A stretch of 64,000 nucleotides of DNA from Bacillus sp. CH30_1T (GCF_008364765.1 NZ_VTUY01000006.1:117169-181168); one strand, 5' to 3'; positions 41,683-53,207 are shown, counted from the stretch's first letter. Made by a program: numbers and translations. Notes: generated from the letters alone by a model not told the origin.

Positions 41683-44556
41683 ATGGCGCGAGATCAAATA
41701 ATCGTACAAGGAGCTAGAGCTCATAATTTAAAAAATATAGATATTAAAATCCCCCGGGATAAACTGGTCGTTTTAACAGGGCTTTCGGGTTCAGGTAAGT
41801 CATCCCTTGCCTTTGATACCATTTATGCAGAAGGACAAAGACGTTATGTCGAATCCCTTTCTGCCTATGCGCGTCAATTTCTAGGTCAAATGGATAAACC
41901 TGATGTCGATGCCATCGAAGGGTTGTCCCCGGCGATTTCCATCGATCAAAAAACAACGAGTCGTAATCCCCGTTCGACTGTAGGGACGGTAACAGAAATT
42001 TACGACTATCTAAGACTGTTGTTTGCAAGAGTAGGGAAACCGATTTGTCCAAATCACGGGATCGAAATCTCCTCCCAAACGATTGAACAAATGGTCGACC
42101 GTATTCTTGAATACCCGGAAAGAACGAAGCTTCAAGTACTGGCACCAGTTGTATCAGGCCGTAAAGGAACTCACGTGAAGACCCTTGAAGAAATCAAGAA
42201 ACAAGGGTTTGTTCGAGTACGTATCAATGGTGAAGTCCAGGATCTTGGAGAAGAAATCTCGCTGGAAAAAAATAAAAAGCACTCCATTGAAGTGATTATT
42301 GATCGAATCGTCGTGAAGGAAGGTGTCGCAGCACGTCTGTCCGACTCACTTGAAACTGCACTTAGATTGGCAGACGGTCAGGTGATCATCGATGTAATCG
42401 GGGAAGAAGAGCTTTTATTCAGTGAGCATCACGCATGTCCATACTGTGGATTTTCCATAACGGAACTGGAACCAAGAATGTTTTCCTTCAATAGTCCATA
42501 CGGTGCCTGCACAAGTTGTGATGGGTTAGGAACAAAGCTTGAAGTCGATAAGGAGCTCGTGATTCCCAATTGGGATCGCACTCTCGACGAACATGCGATT
42601 GCTCCGTGGGAACCGACAAGCTCCCAATACTATCCGTCTCTTCTTAAGGCCGTATGTGATCACTATGATATTCCGATGGATATGCCTGTGAAGGAAATTC
42701 CGAAACAACAAATGGATAAGGTCCTGTATGGATCCGGCAAAGATGAGATTTACTTCCGTTACGAGAACGATTTTGGTCAAGTTCGTGAAAACTATCTTCG
42801 TTTCGAGGGAGTCATCCCGAATGTTGAGCGCCGTTACCGTGAAACGAGCTCTGATTATATCCGTGAACAGATGGAGAAATACATGGCGCAGCAGGATTGC
42901 CCAACCTGTAAAGGCCACCGTTTGAAAGAAGAGAGCTTAGCAGTAAAAGTAGACTCACTTCATATTGGGGAAGTAACAGCCTTTTCAATAGAAGAAGCAG
43001 AGCAGTTTTTCCATAAGCTCGAGCTATCTGAAAAAGATATGAAGATTGCCAATCTTATTTTGAGGGAGATCCGTGAACGCCTCGGATTCCTGGTCAACGT
43101 TGGACTTGAGTACCTCACACTAAGCCGGGCAGCAGGCACGCTTTCGGGGGGAGAGGCTCAACGGATTCGTTTAGCGACTCAAATCGGTTCCCGTCTGACG
43201 GGGGTCCTCTACATTCTTGATGAGCCGTCCATCGGATTGCACCAACGGGACAATGACCGACTGATCGACACCTTAAAGAACATGAGGGAAATAGGAAACA
43301 CCTTGATCGTAGTCGAGCATGATGAAGATACGATGATGGCTGCAGACTACCTCATCGATATCGGACCTGGAGCGGGTGTTCACGGGGGAGAAGTGGTGTC
43401 TGCTGGAACACCACAAGAAGTGATGGATGACTCGAACTCATTAACGGGTCAGTACCTTTCAGGGAAGAAGTTCATCCCTCTCCCACAGGAAAGACGTAAA
43501 CCTGATGGCCGGTACTTAGAGATTGTGGGAGCGAAAGAAAATAACCTGAACAACGTCAAAGTGAAGCTGCCATTAGGAATCTTTACCGCTGTGACTGGAG
43601 TATCCGGATCCGGTAAAAGTACGTTGATCAATGAAATCCTGCATAAGTCACTGGCTCAAAAGCTTCATAATGCAAAATCAAAACCTGGTGAGCATAAAGA
43701 AGTGAAGGGGATTGACCACCTTGATAAGGTCATCGATATCGATCAATCACCGATCGGTCGTACCCCAAGATCCAACCCGGCTACTTATACCGGGGTATTC
43801 GATGATATCCGGGATGTATTTGCCACAACCAATGAAGCGAAAGTTCGGGGCTATAAAAAAGGCCGTTTCAGCTTTAATGTTAAAGGAGGACGTTGTGAAG
43901 CATGTCGCGGAGACGGGATCATCAAGATCGAAATGCACTTCCTTCCAGATGTGTACGTTCCATGTGAAGTTTGTCACGGGAAACGATACAACCGGGAAAC
44001 ACTTGAAGTGAAATATAAAGATAAAAATATTTCTGATGTGCTCGAGATGACAGTCGAAGATGCAGTGAAATTCTTCGAGAACATTCCGAAGATTAAACGT
44101 AAACTGCAAACCATCTTTGATGTTGGACTTGGCTACATCACATTAGGTCAGCCAGCCACTACGTTATCAGGGGGAGAGGCCCAACGTGTGAAGCTTGCTT
44201 CAGAATTGCATCGTCGTTCTACGGGCCGCTCTCTATACATTCTGGATGAGCCGACAACTGGACTTCATGTGGATGACATTGCTAGACTCTTAGTTGTTCT
44301 TCAACGACTTGTTGAAAACGGAGATACGGTCCTCGTCATCGAACACAATCTTGATGTCATTAAAGCAGCCGATTACCTTGTAGATCTTGGTCCTGAAGGC
44401 GGGGACAAAGGTGGTACGATTGTTGCAAGCGGAACCCCTGAAAAAGTGGCCGAAGTACAAGGTTCCTACACAGGAAAGTACCTGAAACCTGTGCTTGAGC
44501 GCGATCGTGAACGGATGAAGAAGAAGATTAGGGAAAAAGAAGAAGTGACGAATTAA
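41683..44556 (+). CDS. uvrA: Excinuclease ABC subunit A (UvrA)
   Basis: A 957-residue tandem ABC ATPase that finds bulky DNA lesions. Walker A motifs GLSGSGKSS (about 31) and GVSGSGKST (about 640), signatures [14 protein letters not shown] and [14 protein letters not shown], and zinc-binding Cys pairs in CPYCGF...CTSCDG and CEACRGDG...[11 protein letters not shown] at 41683 ([17 protein letters not shown]) is used; the open frame upstream lies inside uvrB. Confidence 0.97.
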   Translation: MARDQIIVQGARAHNLKNIDIKIPRDKLVVLTGLSGSGKSSLAFDTIYAEGQRRYVESLSAYARQFLGQMDKPDVDAIEGLSPAISIDQKTTSRNPRSTVGTVTEIYDYLRLLFARVGKPICPNHGIEISSQTIEQMVDRILEYPERTKLQVLAPVVSGRKGTHVKTLEEIKKQGFVRVRINGEVQDLGEEISLEKNKKHSIEVIIDRIVVKEGVAARLSDSLETALRLADGQVIIDVIGEEELLFSEHHACPYCGFSITELEPRMFSFNSPYGACTSCDGLGTKLEVDKELVIPNWDRTLDEHAIAPWEPTSSQYYPSLLKAVCDHYDIPMDMPVKEIPKQQMDKVLYGSGKDEIYFRYENDFGQVRENYLRFEGVIPNVERRYRETSSDYIREQMEKYMAQQDCPTCKGHRLKEESLAVKVDSLHIGEVTAFSIEEAEQFFHKLELSEKDMKIANLILREIRERLGFLVNVGLEYLTLSRAAGTLSGGEAQRIRLATQIGSRLTGVLYILDEPSIGLHQRDNDRLIDTLKNMREIGNTLIVVEHDEDTMMAADYLIDIGPGAGVHGGEVVSAGTPQEVMDDSNSLTGQYLSGKKFIPLPQERRKPDGRYLEIVGAKENNLNNVKVKLPLGIFTAVTGVSGSGKSTLINEILHKSLAQKLHNAKSKPGEHKEVKGIDHLDKVIDIDQSPIGRTPRSNPATYTGVFDDIRDVFATTNEAKVRGYKKGRFSFNVKGGRCEACRGDGIIKIEMHFLPDVYVPCEVCHGKRYNRETLEVKYKDKNISDVLEMTVEDAVKFFENIPKIKRKLQTIFDVGLGYITLGQPATTLSGGEAQRVKLASELHRRSTGRSLYILDEPTTGLHVDDIARLLVVLQRLVENGDTVLVIEHNLDVIKAADYLVDLGPEGGDKGGTIVASGTPEKVAEVQGSYTGKYLKPVLERDRERMKKKIREKEEVTN

Positions 44557-44561
44557 TGATG

Positions 44562-44595
44562 GGAGAGATGCAATGCAAAGCGCATCTCTCTTTTT
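44562..44595 (+). terminator. Terminator after uvrA
   Basis: GAGAGATGC and GCATCTCTC pair across AATGCAAAGC-type loop, followed by TTTTT. Confidence 0.8.
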
Positions 44596-44773
44596 AATAA
44601 AAAAACCATTCCCGACGTCAATCCCCAACCAAAACCACAACTCCATACCTATCTAAAATCAGCCTCAAGTTGGAGTGAAGAACATTCCCATTATGTGAAA
44701 ATAAGATTACAAACAAATGCATTGAAACCTTTTGCTTCACGTATCGTAAATAATAGTAGAGGAGATGATGAAG

Positions 44774-45088
44774 ATGGAGACCAATAAGGTATTATCAGCC
44801 CTGTGCTATTTCAGTATATTTTTTGCAGGCTTCCTTTTTCCGCTGATCGTTTATTTTGTATCAGATCATCCTTATGTGAAAAAGGACGCTAAAGCAGCCT
44901 TTTTATCTCACTTATTACCGGTTGTTGCGGTGCCCCTTGTGATTACAGGCTTGTTTTTGGATATGGGGGTTTTCGCGAGTGGTGCGGGATTGCCGATATT
45001 CACCGTCATCATGATCGGTTTAGCCATATTACTTAGTGTTGTCGTGGTCATTTGGAATGTGTATAAAGGCATTAAAGTACTTTTATAA
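44774..45088 (+). CDS. yvlA: DUF4870 membrane protein (YvlA-like)
   Basis: A 104-residue protein with three membrane helices. The N-terminus LSALCYFSIFFAGFLFPLIVYFV is typical of DUF4870. It lies after uvrA in the position of B. subtilis yvlA and starts the yvlABCD set. ATG at 44774 has the best-spaced GGAG; two earlier ATGs are in frame. Function unknown. Confidence 0.75.
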   Translation: METNKVLSALCYFSIFFAGFLFPLIVYFVSDHPYVKKDAKAAFLSHLLPVVAVPLVITGLFLDMGVFASGAGLPIFTVIMIGLAILLSVVVVIWNVYKGIKVLL

Positions 45089-45110
45089 TCAACAAAGGGG
45101 ATGAAAGAGT

Positions 45111-46244
45111 ATGAATGAAGAACGCAAACGCATTTTGGATATGTTGGAAAATGGGACGATTTCGGCACAGGAAGCAGTGGCATTATTGGAAGCACTTGAT
45201 CAAAAGCCAAATACATCAAAAGAAAAGGCAAAGGAAAAGGATTTCCTTGATGAATTTGTGTCCATCTTTCAAGAGGATAAAAAGGGTGAGAAAGAACATT
45301 CTACTCATTCGGGAAATCCGAAAGATAAGCTTCTTGATTTCATGAATAGCGCGTTGAACAAGATTAAGAATTTTGACTTTGATTTTCAGTGGAATCAATC
45401 GGTTGAGCTGTCTCATGTGTATCAACAGCCCAATACGGATTTCGAGAAAATCGATGTAGATGTGGCCAATGGAAAGGTAGAACTGATCCCTTGGGATGGT
45501 GAGGAAGTCCGGGTGGAATGTGAGGCCAAGGTTTATCGTACAGAAGATCATGAGGAAGCCAGAAAGCAGTTCATGGAGAATACGTCCTTTGCTGTCGACG
45601 GGGATACGTTGTATTACTCCACGCAATTAAAGTGGATGAAGGTGGACTCTAAACTCTACATTCCAAAGCATCAATATAAAAGGATTTCGATCCGCTTATT
45701 TAATGGTGGATTAAAGGCAGAGAATTTAGATGTCCAGGATCTTCGTGCCAAAGCTGCTAATGGAAAGATTCATATCGATCACCTGACAGCGAAAAAAGCA
45801 GAAGTGGAAACATCCAACGGTGCGATTTCAATCCTGAACGCGAAAGCCCACCATGTTGAAGCAGAATCCATTAATGGAAAGGTCCATGTCGAAGGGGATA
45901 TCTCAATCTCAGATGTGCAATCCCTGAACGGAAACGTGGTTTGTGCCTTGACCGGGGATAAAGCCGACACGCTTCACGCAAAGACGGTAACGGGCAACAT
46001 TGATTTATTCGTTCCTGAAAACATCAACATTTCCGGAGAGGCAAAATCAAACTTCGGTGGTTTTAAGCTTGAGTTGCAGGGTATTGATGTATTGGAGGAA
46101 AAAAATGAAGTGGTTCAAAAGTCGATTCGTTTCAGTCGTAAAACCGATTCAGATGATAAGCTTCATCTTTTTGCGGAAACAAAAGCAGGATCTGTCCTCA
46201 TAAAAAAGCATGAACAGAAGAATGTTAATAAGGACAAAGCATAA
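45111..46244 (+). CDS. yvlB: DUF4097 adhesin-like protein with SHOCT-like N-terminus (YvlB)
   Basis: A 377-residue protein. Residues 1-32 (ERKRILDMLENGTISAQEAVALLEAL) form a short SHOCT-like helical pair; then a linker; then a right-handed beta-repeat domain (DUF4097) with recurring -A-NGKI-, -TSNGAI-, -SINGKV- and -SLNGNV- turns from about residue 115 to 355. In B. subtilis this gene is linked to cell-envelope stress clusters. It is followed by yvlC and yvlD. Confidence 0.85.
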   Translation: MNEERKRILDMLENGTISAQEAVALLEALDQKPNTSKEKAKEKDFLDEFVSIFQEDKKGEKEHSTHSGNPKDKLLDFMNSALNKIKNFDFDFQWNQSVELSHVYQQPNTDFEKIDVDVANGKVELIPWDGEEVRVECEAKVYRTEDHEEARKQFMENTSFAVDGDTLYYSTQLKWMKVDSKLYIPKHQYKRISIRLFNGGLKAENLDVQDLRAKAANGKIHIDHLTAKKAEVETSNGAISILNAKAHHVEAESINGKVHVEGDISISDVQSLNGNVVCALTGDKADTLHAKTVTGNIDLFVPENINISGEAKSNFGGFKLELQGIDVLEEKNEVVQKSIRFSRKTDSDDKLHLFAETKAGSVLIKKHEQKNVNKDKA

Positions 46245-46265
46245 GATGAGAAAGAAGGAATAACG

Positions 46266-46469
46266 ATGAGAAAACAATTAGCACGATCAAGGTCTGACAG
46301 AAAACTCGCCGGGGTGCTTGGAGGTTTGTCCCGTTATGTGGGGATCGATGCAACGATTCTAAGGGTGATTTTCATCATCCTGCTCATTCCGACGGGATTC
46401 TTCCCTCTGGCCGTCGTATACGGTTTATTGGCCTTCGTGCTGCCAAATGAGGAGGAAGCCATCAAATAA
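46266..46469 (+). CDS. yvlC: PspC domain protein (YvlC)
   Basis: A 67-residue PspC protein: basic start (RKQLARSRSDRKLAGVLGGLSRY) and one or two membrane helices with VIFIILLIPTGFFPLAVVYGLLAFVLP. PspC proteins take part in membrane-stress responses. The stop codon shares a base with the yvlD start. Confidence 0.9.
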   Translation: MRKQLARSRSDRKLAGVLGGLSRYVGIDATILRVIFIILLIPTGFFPLAVVYGLLAFVLPNEEEAIK

Positions 46470-46825
46470 TGAGATGGATTATTGGAATTTTAATCAATGC
46501 AGTAATCTTTATTGCATTGGCAGGGTTTTTTGAAGGATTTGAAGTATCCGGGTTCGGGGCAGCAATAGGAGCCAGCTTTATTCTTTCGATACTGAATGTT
46601 CTAGTGAAACCGATTTTGATCATCCTGACTCTGCCGGTGACGATTTTATCACTCGGGCTGTTTCTCTTCGTCATTAATGCCATTACGTTACTGCTGACGG
46701 ATGGCCTGATGGGAAGCAGCTTTGAGTTATCCGGATTTGGCATGGCTTTTCTGGCATCGATCATTTTGTCACTTGCCAACCTGGTGATTCAAAAAACAGT
46801 GCTGGATCCGATGAAAGAGAAGTAA
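46469..46825 (+). CDS. yvlD: Phage holin family 4 membrane protein (YvlD)
   Basis: A 118-residue protein with four membrane helices; family Phage_holin_4_2 (Mycobacteriophage-holin-like). Motif SILNVLVKPILIILTLPVTILSLGLFLFVINA is characteristic. Last gene of the yvlABCD set, before a terminator. Despite the family name there is no prophage here. Confidence 0.88.
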   Translation: MRWIIGILINAVIFIALAGFFEGFEVSGFGAAIGASFILSILNVLVKPILIILTLPVTILSLGLFLFVINAITLLLTDGLMGSSFELSGFGMAFLASIILSLANLVIQKTVLDPMKEK

Positions 46826-46830
46826 TAGGA

Positions 46831-46867
46831 AAAAACTCCGGCTTGATTGTTGGCCGGAGTTTTTTTG
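46831..46867 (+). terminator. Terminator after yvlD
   Basis: AAACTCCGGC and GCCGGAGTTT pair across TTGATTGTTG, followed by TTTTTTG. Confidence 0.9.
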
Positions 46868-46993
46868 TGGGGATAAAACGTGCACCTGTTACAAGTAAGC
46901 TGCCTTGCGCTTTTTTCTATAATTGCTAAAATAGGTTAGAGAAAGAATCGTTTATAAATATGAAGCGAGTGTAACGTGAAGGAGGAGCTGCAT

Positions 46994-47929
46994 GTGGCAA
47001 AGGTCCGCACAAAAGATATTGTCGATAAGTTTAAATTAGAGCTTGTCGGTGGAGAAGAAGGTTTACATAGACCTATTACAACGAGTGACATTTCCCGTCC
47101 AGGTTTGGAGATGGCGGGTTATTTCAACTACTATCCTGCAGAGCGGATACAACTATTGGGAAAAACCGAGTTATCTTTTCTGGAGCTATTAGATGAAGCG
47201 GAACGTAAGCGCAGAATGGAAGCTCTCTGTACAGATATTACGCCTGGTATCATCATTTCCAGAGACCTTGAGATTCCGCCTGAGCTAGTGGAAGCATCGA
47301 ATCGTTATGATGTTCCTGTCATGCGTTCTTCGATGAAGACAACACGATTCTCTTCGAGGCTGACAAACTATCTGGAAAGTAAGCTTGCCCCAACAACGGC
47401 GATCCATGGTGTACTGGTGGATATTTATGGAGTCGGAGTGTTGATCACGGGGAAAAGTGGCGTTGGTAAAAGTGAAACTGCTCTAGAACTAGTGAAAAGA
47501 GGTCATCGTCTTGTAGCAGATGATTGTGTCGAGATTCGCCAAGAAGACATGGATACGCTAATCGGCAGTTCTCCTGAATTGATTGAACACCTGTTGGAAA
47601 TACGCGGTTTGGGGATCATCAATGTCATGACGTTATTTGGTGCAGGAGCCGTCCGCAGCCATAAGCGCATTACCCTTTGCATCAATCTCGAGCTATGGGA
47701 TAAAACGAAACAGTACGACCGGCTTGGACTGGAAGAAGAGACAATGAAAATCATCGATACGGATATTACAAAATACACTGTACCTGTTCGTCCTGGACGA
47801 AATCTCGCGGTTATCATTGAGGTGGCTGCCATGAACTTCCGCCTGAAACGTATGGGCGTAAATGCAGCAGAGCAATTTACAAACCGATTGTCTGATGTGA
47901 TTGAAGATGGAGAGAATGAAGATATCTAA
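46994..47929 (+). CDS. hprK: HPr kinase/phosphorylase
   Basis: A 311-residue HprK that phosphorylates HPr (and Crh) at Ser-46 and so controls catabolite repression. Visible are the N-terminal domain with [16 protein letters not shown], Walker [13 protein letters not shown] (about 152-163), the catalytic VADDCVEI and the family signature [13 protein letters not shown] at 46994 has AAGGAGGAG seven bases before it and gives the usual length. lgt, yvoD, ppaX and yvoF follow in the B. subtilis order. Confidence 0.96.
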   Translation: MAKVRTKDIVDKFKLELVGGEEGLHRPITTSDISRPGLEMAGYFNYYPAERIQLLGKTELSFLELLDEAERKRRMEALCTDITPGIIISRDLEIPPELVEASNRYDVPVMRSSMKTTRFSSRLTNYLESKLAPTTAIHGVLVDIYGVGVLITGKSGVGKSETALELVKRGHRLVADDCVEIRQEDMDTLIGSSPELIEHLLEIRGLGIINVMTLFGAGAVRSHKRITLCINLELWDKTKQYDRLGLEEETMKIIDTDITKYTVPVRPGRNLAVIIEVAAMNFRLKRMGVNAAEQFTNRLSDVIEDGENEDI

Positions 47930-47997
47930 TCCTTACATAGAACGTGAATGAAGTTTACATTCATATACTATCTTAATGGAAAAAAAGGAGAGACAAA

Positions 47998-48834
47998 ATG
48001 AACGAGAACATTACACCAATCGACCCTATTGCCATTTCACTCGGTCCGATCCAAGTACACTGGTACGGTGTCATCATCGGACTTGGGATTGCATTAGGAC
48101 TCTATTTAGTCATTCGTGAGAGCAAACGACTGGGCCTTCACCCCGATACATTCATCGATTTGCTCGTTTGGGCCATTCCCATCGCTATCATTTGTGCACG
48201 CGCTTATTATGTCATCTTTGAGTGGGATAATTATTATGCCGATCACCCCGGGGATATCATTAAAGTCTGGAATGGTGGAATCGCCATCCATGGTGCATTG
48301 ATCGGTTCTGTCCTCACTACGATCGTGTTTGCTAAAATAAAAGGGCTGTCGTTCTGGAAGCTCGTTGATATTGCGGCACCGAGCCTTATTTTAGGTCAGG
48401 CAATCGGCCGCTGGGGTAACTTTGTAAACCAGGAGGCCCATGGTGGAGAAGTGTCCCGTGCGTTTCTTGAAAGCCTGATGCTTCCCGATTTCATCATTAA
48501 TCAAATGTATATTAATGGAGTATACTACCACCCTACATTTCTATATGAATCTCTTTGGAGTTTTGCCGGATTGATTCTTCTTCTTGTCCTGAGAAGAAAG
48601 GCAAGCAGTCTTCGTCGTGGAGAACTGTTCTTAACATATGTGATTTGGTATTCCATTGGTCGATTCTTTGTTGAAGGATTGAGAACGGACAGTCTGATGA
48701 TGGGGTCTTTACGATTCGCTCAAGTGATTTCGATTGTTCTTATCATTGGAGCGATAGGTGTGTTCTTTTACAGAAGAAAAGCTGGCCTTGCGAAGAAGGC
48801 ATACGATGAAAAGACGGATAGCGTAAACGCTTAA
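47998..48834 (+). CDS. lgt: Prolipoprotein diacylglyceryl transferase
   Basis: A 278-residue membrane enzyme with seven helices. It moves diacylglycerol from phosphatidylglycerol to the lipobox cysteine. The signature [14 protein letters not shown] and the [13 protein letters not shown] loop (His and Tyr active residues) are present. It would act on the lipoproteins in this window (15394, 28314). Confidence 0.96.
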   Translation: MNENITPIDPIAISLGPIQVHWYGVIIGLGIALGLYLVIRESKRLGLHPDTFIDLLVWAIPIAIICARAYYVIFEWDNYYADHPGDIIKVWNGGIAIHGALIGSVLTTIVFAKIKGLSFWKLVDIAAPSLILGQAIGRWGNFVNQEAHGGEVSRAFLESLMLPDFIINQMYINGVYYHPTFLYESLWSFAGLILLLVLRRKASSLRRGELFLTYVIWYSIGRFFVEGLRTDSLMMGSLRFAQVISIVLIIGAIGVFFYRRKAGLAKKAYDEKTDSVNA

Positions 48835-48853
48835 CAAAAGGAGAGTAGGGCGT

Positions 48854-49819
48854 ATGTGGATGTCATCTTTGAAAAATGGCGGACTTACAGGTTTGAAAAC
48901 AACGTGGTCACTGGGAAAGGTCATATTTCCGGTCACGCTGATCGTGTTTTTGCTTCAATATACACCTGTCCTTCCTTGGGTCATGGAGAAGATTTCTCCG
49001 TTCATGAAACTTATCGGGCTTTCAGGTGATGCGGCCATTCCTCTTGTATTGGGCAATTTTCTTAATTTGTACGCAGGAATCGGTGGGATCCTATCCCTTG
49101 ATTTAACGGTGAAAGAAGTATTCATCATTGCTGTGATGCTCTCCTTCTCTCATAATTTGTTCATTGAATCAACGGTAGCCGCAAAGGTTGGCGTGAAGAT
49201 TTGGCTGATTGTCGCTGTTAGGGTCGGGTTGGCCCTGGTATCGGCGATTGTCATCAATCTGGTTTGGAACGGTGGGTCTGAAATCGCCAAGTACGGAATG
49301 ATGCCCCCACAACAAGCCGAGCCGGACGGGTGGGGGGAAATCATTCTCCTGGGACTCGAAAAAGCGGGATTTGGTGTCCTGCAATTAGCTCTTATCGTCA
49401 TTCCTCTTATGATGATTATTCAAGTGATGAAAGATCTGAAATGGATGGATGTTTTTTCACGATGGATGTCCCCAGCCACACGGGCGCTTGGCATGAATGC
49501 AAATACATCATCTACGATGGTGGCGGGACTCGTCATCGGGCTGGCATACGGAGCAGGAGTCATGATTCAGGCAGTAAAAGAAGATGGTGTGAGTAAGAAG
49601 GATGTCACGATTGCCTTCATCTTTTTAGTCGCCTGTCACGCCGTGGTGGAGGATACGTTAATCTTTATCCCGCTTGGCATCCCTGTCTTGCCACTCCTGA
49701 TCATCAGGCTTGTCACAGCGATTTTGTTAACGATGGCGGTTGCTTACATTTGGAACAGGGTCGATGCAAAGAAAGAAAAGGAGAGACATTATGAGCAGGA
49801 TTACAACAATATTATTTGA
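48854..49819 (+). CDS. yvoD: Nucleoside recognition domain membrane protein (YvoD)
   Basis: A 321-residue protein with about eight helices and two Gate domains, with the typical [14 protein letters not shown] and [15 protein letters not shown]. In B. subtilis yvoD lies between lgt and ppaX. Transport function is presumed but unproven. The gene overlaps ppaX by 29 bases. Confidence 0.85.
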   Translation: MWMSSLKNGGLTGLKTTWSLGKVIFPVTLIVFLLQYTPVLPWVMEKISPFMKLIGLSGDAAIPLVLGNFLNLYAGIGGILSLDLTVKEVFIIAVMLSFSHNLFIESTVAAKVGVKIWLIVAVRVGLALVSAIVINLVWNGGSEIAKYGMMPPQQAEPDGWGEIILLGLEKAGFGVLQLALIVIPLMMIIQVMKDLKWMDVFSRWMSPATRALGMNANTSSTMVAGLVIGLAYGAGVMIQAVKEDGVSKKDVTIAFIFLVACHAVVEDTLIFIPLGIPVLPLLIIRLVTAILLTMAVAYIWNRVDAKKEKERHYEQDYNNII

Positions 49820-50441
49820 CTTAGACGGAACATTGATCAACACCAATGATTTAATCATTTCTTCCTTTTTGCATACATTGAATCATTATTATCCGGGGCA
49901 GTACGAAGAAAAGGACGTTCATCCTTTTATGGGGCCACCATTAGAGGAGTCATTTGGCGGACTGAATCCTGACATGATGGAAGAAATGTGTGCTCATTAC
50001 CGTGCTTATAATCATGAGCATCATGACGCACTTGTCACTGAGTTTGAAGGGGTGTATGAAACCGTTCAAGCCCTTTACGAAAATGGATACAAATTAGCGA
50101 TAGTCTCAACGAAAATCCGTGATGTTGTGTTAAAAGGATTGGACCTTATGAATCTTCGTCCGTTCTTTGAAGTCATCATCACCCTGGACGAAGTCGAGAA
50201 CGCGAAGCCGCATCCTGAACCGATTGAGAAAGCTCTCGTAGCATTGGGGTCTTCACCTGAAGAAGCAATTATGATCGGTGACAATCACCACGATATTTTA
50301 GCCGGGAAAAATGCAGGAGTGCTATCGGCAGGTGTAGCGTGGAGTGCGAAGGGGAGAGAGCATCTGGCTCACTACGAACCGGACTTCATGCTGGATAATA
50401 TGAAAGACTTATTACCGATTGTTGGAGTTCCGACTGCATGA
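49791..50441 (+). CDS. ppaX: Pyrophosphatase PpaX (HAD family)
   Basis: A 216-residue HAD hydrolase. Nucleophile Asp in [11 protein letters not shown], Ser/Thr motif AIVSTKIRD, Lys in NAKPHPEP and the acidic [11 protein letters not shown]. PpaX removes the pyrophosphate released when HprK dephosphorylates Ser-P-HPr by phosphorolysis, which explains its linkage to hprK. ATG at 49791 follows AAAGGAGAG; it lies within yvoD. Confidence 0.92.
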   Translation: MSRITTILFDLDGTLINTNDLIISSFLHTLNHYYPGQYEEKDVHPFMGPPLEESFGGLNPDMMEEMCAHYRAYNHEHHDALVTEFEGVYETVQALYENGYKLAIVSTKIRDVVLKGLDLMNLRPFFEVIITLDEVENAKPHPEPIEKALVALGSSPEEAIMIGDNHHDILAGKNAGVLSAGVAWSAKGREHLAHYEPDFMLDNMKDLLPIVGVPTA

Positions 50442-50977
50442 GACGAACGACCCGCTACCCTGTAGAAGGAGCAAATTCTCTCAGGCATGTTTACAAAACC
50501 GTTCCTTTCGGGAAGGTCGTCAAAAATTTCATCGTGATTCAACTGGCAAGGTACACACCCTTTTTGGGGATGAAAAATTGGATGTACAAGAATTTTTTGC
50601 AGATGAAGATTGGTGAACACACATCATTCGCCCTGATGGTGATGCTTGACGTGATGTTCCCGGAAAAAATATCCGTTGGGCGTAATACGGTTATCGGGTA
50701 CAATACGACGATCCTGGCCCATGAATACCTGATCAAGGAATACCGATTAGGTCATGTGGAAATCGGATCGGAAGTGATGATCGGGGCCAACACCACAATA
50801 TTACCGGGTGTTCAAATTGGCGACGGAGCCATCGTATCAGCAGGAACCCTCGTACATAAAGACGTCCCGGCAGGAGCGTTCGTAGGTGGTAACCCAATGA
50901 GGATCATCTACACCAAAGAGGAACTTGCCGCACGCTGGCGAGAAGATGCAATCTACGGATTGAAAAAAGAAGAATAA
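50438..50977 (+). CDS. yvoF: Left-handed beta-helix acyltransferase (YvoF)
   Basis: A 179-residue hexapeptide-repeat transferase; repeats run from [16 protein letters not shown] through [33 protein letters not shown] to [12 protein letters not shown]. It is like maltose/galactoside O-acetyltransferases. The acceptor is unknown. ATGA overlap with ppaX makes it the end of the hprK operon. Confidence 0.88.
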   Translation: MRRTTRYPVEGANSLRHVYKTVPFGKVVKNFIVIQLARYTPFLGMKNWMYKNFLQMKIGEHTSFALMVMLDVMFPEKISVGRNTVIGYNTTILAHEYLIKEYRLGHVEIGSEVMIGANTTILPGVQIGDGAIVSAGTLVHKDVPAGAFVGGNPMRIIYTKEELAARWREDAIYGLKKEE

Positions 50978-50980
50978 GGG

Positions 50981-51022
50981 AAAAGGCAAAGATAGAATGA
51001 GTTCTATTTTTGCCTTTTTTGT
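50981..51022 (+). terminator. Terminator after yvoF
   Basis: AAAAGGCAAAGATAGAA pairs with TTCTATTTTTGCCTTTT (one mismatch) across TGAG, then TTGTTTTT. Confidence 0.88.
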
Positions 51023-51089
51023 TTTTCAAAGGATGTTTTAAAATAGATTGTTGTTTTTATGATTTTTTATTAAGTAACCGATTCTCAGA

Positions 51090-51142
51090 AACTTGATTGG
51101 AGTGGAAGGCGAGCGCCTGTAGCGGAAATCAACTACTCCATG
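51090..51142 (+). repeat. Remnant of an interspersed repeat with internal deletion
   Basis: CTTGATTGGAGTGGAAGGCG runs directly into AGCGCCTGTAGCGGAAATCA. These are the two outer ends of the Bacillaceae repeat body (compare GTTGATTGGAGTGCAAGACG and TTGCACGGAAATCATTAGCG at 24615 and 24727) without the central hairpins. Confidence 0.6.
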
Positions 51143-51250
51143 CCCAGTGAAATGATCACGATTGCAATATACCTGTGGTAAATGTTCGTCCAATTACTAT
51201 GTAAGCAACGTACGATCAACCAATCACTGAAAAATCCACAAATCAAACGG

Positions 51251-51279
51251 TTGACGAATAAAAAAAGAAACGCTACACT
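51251..51279 (+). promoter_or_regulatory. Promoter of the histidine operon
   Basis: TTGACG (51251-51256) and TACACT (51274-51279) with 17 bp spacing, about 120 bp before hisZ. No T-box or other riboswitch core was found in the leader. Confidence 0.7.
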
Positions 51280-51311
51280 ACTAATAACTTTATTTTATTA
51301 GTGCATTAGCG
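51271..51311. promoter_or_regulatory. Inverted repeat overlapping the his -10 region
   Basis: CGCTA-cact-ACTAATAA (51271-51287) is mirrored by TTATTAGT-gcat-TAGCG (51295-51311): 13 paired positions around a 7-bp centre. As the 5' arm covers the -10 box, it is better explained as a DNA operator than as an RNA hairpin. A TrpR-like HisR/YerC repressor is the known candidate in Bacillales. Confidence 0.5.
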
Positions 51312-51399
51312 AACTAAAGGATTTCTGGATAATCGAGAATAAGTAGCAATCCCCAAATCGGGGAAAAATAGATGAATTATTACGCCAAAGGTGGTTCTT

Positions 51400-52587
51400 A
51401 TGACTAAGTTATTCATGTTCGAGAAGCCATTGGGAATGAGAGATACATTCCCTGATTTATATGAAATCAAAGATCAGACGAAAAAGAATATGGAACAGGT
51501 GATGAAACTGTGGGGTTACAAGTTTATTGAGACTCCCAGCCTTGAATATTATGAAACAGTTGGTGAGGCATCGGCGATATTAGATCAGCAGCTATTCAAG
51601 CTTCTGGATCAACAGGGTCACACCCTTGTATTAAGGCCGGATATGACAGCGCCGATTGCCCGGATTGCCGCGTCAAAATTATTAAAGGATGAAGCACCGC
51701 TGCGATTGGCATACTCGAATTCTGTGTTCAGGGCCCAGCAGAGGGAAGGCGGGCGCCCCGCAGAATTTGAACAAGTGGGAATTGAATGTATCGGTGACGA
51801 CTCAGTCAGTGCCGATGCTGAGGTGATTGCCCTGATGGTTTCGGTATTAAAAGAAGCTGGATTGGAACATTTCAAGATTTCCATCGGCCACATCGGATTT
51901 GTGCAGGAGCTGTTCACTCAAATCGTCGGGACAGAAGAACGGGCGGATACGTTAAGAAGATACTTATATGAAAAGAATTATGTTGGATATCGCCAGCATG
52001 TCAATGAGTTGGCTCTCTCATCCATTGATAAGCAGAGATTGTTCCGTTTCTTGCAATTACGGGGATCAGAAAATGTGCTGGGTGAAGCCCATTCTCTTCT
52101 AGAAGGGGAAAAAGGACTGCATGCATTAGAACAGCTGAAAGATCTTTGGAGTATTTTAAAAGATTACGAAGTGGAGCAATATGTGAAGTTCGATTTGAGC
52201 CTGGTGAGTCACATGAGTTATTATTCAGGTATTTTATTTGAAGTGTACGGAGAAAATGTAGGGTTTGCGATCGGAAATGGCGGCCGCTACGACAAGCTAC
52301 TTGAAAAATTCGGAAAGAACTCCGGTGCGACAGGCTTTGGATTGCGTCTGGATTATGTTCTTGAAGCGATGCAGGTTGAGTTAAATTCCACTCTTCAGCA
52401 ATGTGTGCTGTTTAGTGATGATCGCAGGAAAGAGGCTATCGGTATTGCTTATGAGCTGCGAAGTGAAGGAGTCAAAGTGGTGCTGCAGAATTGGAAAGGC
52501 GTAGGAGATGTGGACGAGTTTACGAAGGGCTTCAGCAATGTGCACTTTGTTGTGGGACAGGACCCGAAAGGCGGTGAAACATCATGA
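51400..52587 (+). CDS. hisZ: ATP phosphoribosyltransferase regulatory subunit HisZ
   Basis: A 395-residue HisRS-like protein without aminoacylation function. It keeps class II motifs ([58 protein letters not shown]) but is shorter than a synthetase. It is needed because HisG here is the short form. ATG at 51400 follows AAAGGTGG by six bases. First gene of hisZGDBHAFI. Confidence 0.95.
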   Translation: MTKLFMFEKPLGMRDTFPDLYEIKDQTKKNMEQVMKLWGYKFIETPSLEYYETVGEASAILDQQLFKLLDQQGHTLVLRPDMTAPIARIAASKLLKDEAPLRLAYSNSVFRAQQREGGRPAEFEQVGIECIGDDSVSADAEVIALMVSVLKEAGLEHFKISIGHIGFVQELFTQIVGTEERADTLRRYLYEKNYVGYRQHVNELALSSIDKQRLFRFLQLRGSENVLGEAHSLLEGEKGLHALEQLKDLWSILKDYEVEQYVKFDLSLVSHMSYYSGILFEVYGENVGFAIGNGGRYDKLLEKFGKNSGATGFGLRLDYVLEAMQVELNSTLQQCVLFSDDRRKEAIGIAYELRSEGVKVVLQNWKGVGDVDEFTKGFSNVHFVVGQDPKGGETS

Positions 52588-53207
52588 GTGCGTTAACCAT
52601 TGCCATGCCTAAAGGCAGGATATTTGAAGAAGCCGTGGAACTATTAAGGAAGGCAGAATACAATCTGCCGCCCGAATTTGATGACTCAAGGAAGCTGATC
52701 ATCGAAGTTCCCCAGGAAGATTTACGATTCATCCTGGCAAAGCCGATGGACGTTCCGACATATGTGGAGCATGGAGTCGCAGATTTAGGGATTGCCGGGA
52801 AGGACGTTATGTTGGAAGAAGAACGAGACGTATATGAGCTGCTTGATTTGCGGATCAGTGGCTGTTACTTGGCGGTCGCAGGACTGCCTGATACAAAAAT
52901 GAGTGATGTGGCACCGAAAATTGCTACGAAATATCCGAATGTTGCGTCATCCTATTTCCGTGAGCAGGGTGAACAAGTGGAAATTATTAAACTAAACGGT
53001 TCCATTGAGCTTGCTCCATTAATCGGACTTGCTGATCGCATCGTCGATATCGTTTCAACGGGAAGAACCCTGAAAGAAAATGGACTGGTGGAATACGAAA
53101 CCATCGTTAACATCACCTCCAGACTTATCGTCAACCCCGTCAGCTACCGAATGAAAGACGAAAAAATAGAAGACCTCGTCACCCGGCTGACACGAATCAT
53201 CGGGTAA
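52584..53207 (+). CDS. hisG: ATP phosphoribosyltransferase, short form (HisG)
   Basis: A 207-residue catalytic subunit lacking the C-terminal regulatory domain. Seen: [43 protein letters not shown] and the PRPP loop [18 protein letters not shown]. It carries out the first step of histidine synthesis with HisZ and overlaps hisZ by four bases. A GAGGGACGGACC repeat starts at the base after its stop codon. Confidence 0.96.
   Translation: MSALTIAMPKGRIFEEAVELLRKAEYNLPPEFDDSRKLIIEVPQEDLRFILAKPMDVPTYVEHGVADLGIAGKDVMLEEERDVYELLDLRISGCYLAVAGLPDTKMSDVAPKIATKYPNVASSYFREQGEQVEIIKLNGSIELAPLIGLADRIVDIVSTGRTLKENGLVEYETIVNITSRLIVNPVSYRMKDEKIEDLVTRLTRIIG

Noticed and set aside
46469-46825. Phage holin gene as sign of a prophage
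   Set aside because: It is the last member of the conserved yvlABCD chromosomal set; no phage genes are near.
51280-51399. T-box or histidine leader-peptide attenuator before hisZ
   Set aside because: No AGGGTGG-type T-box core, no His-codon run and no terminator in the leader.
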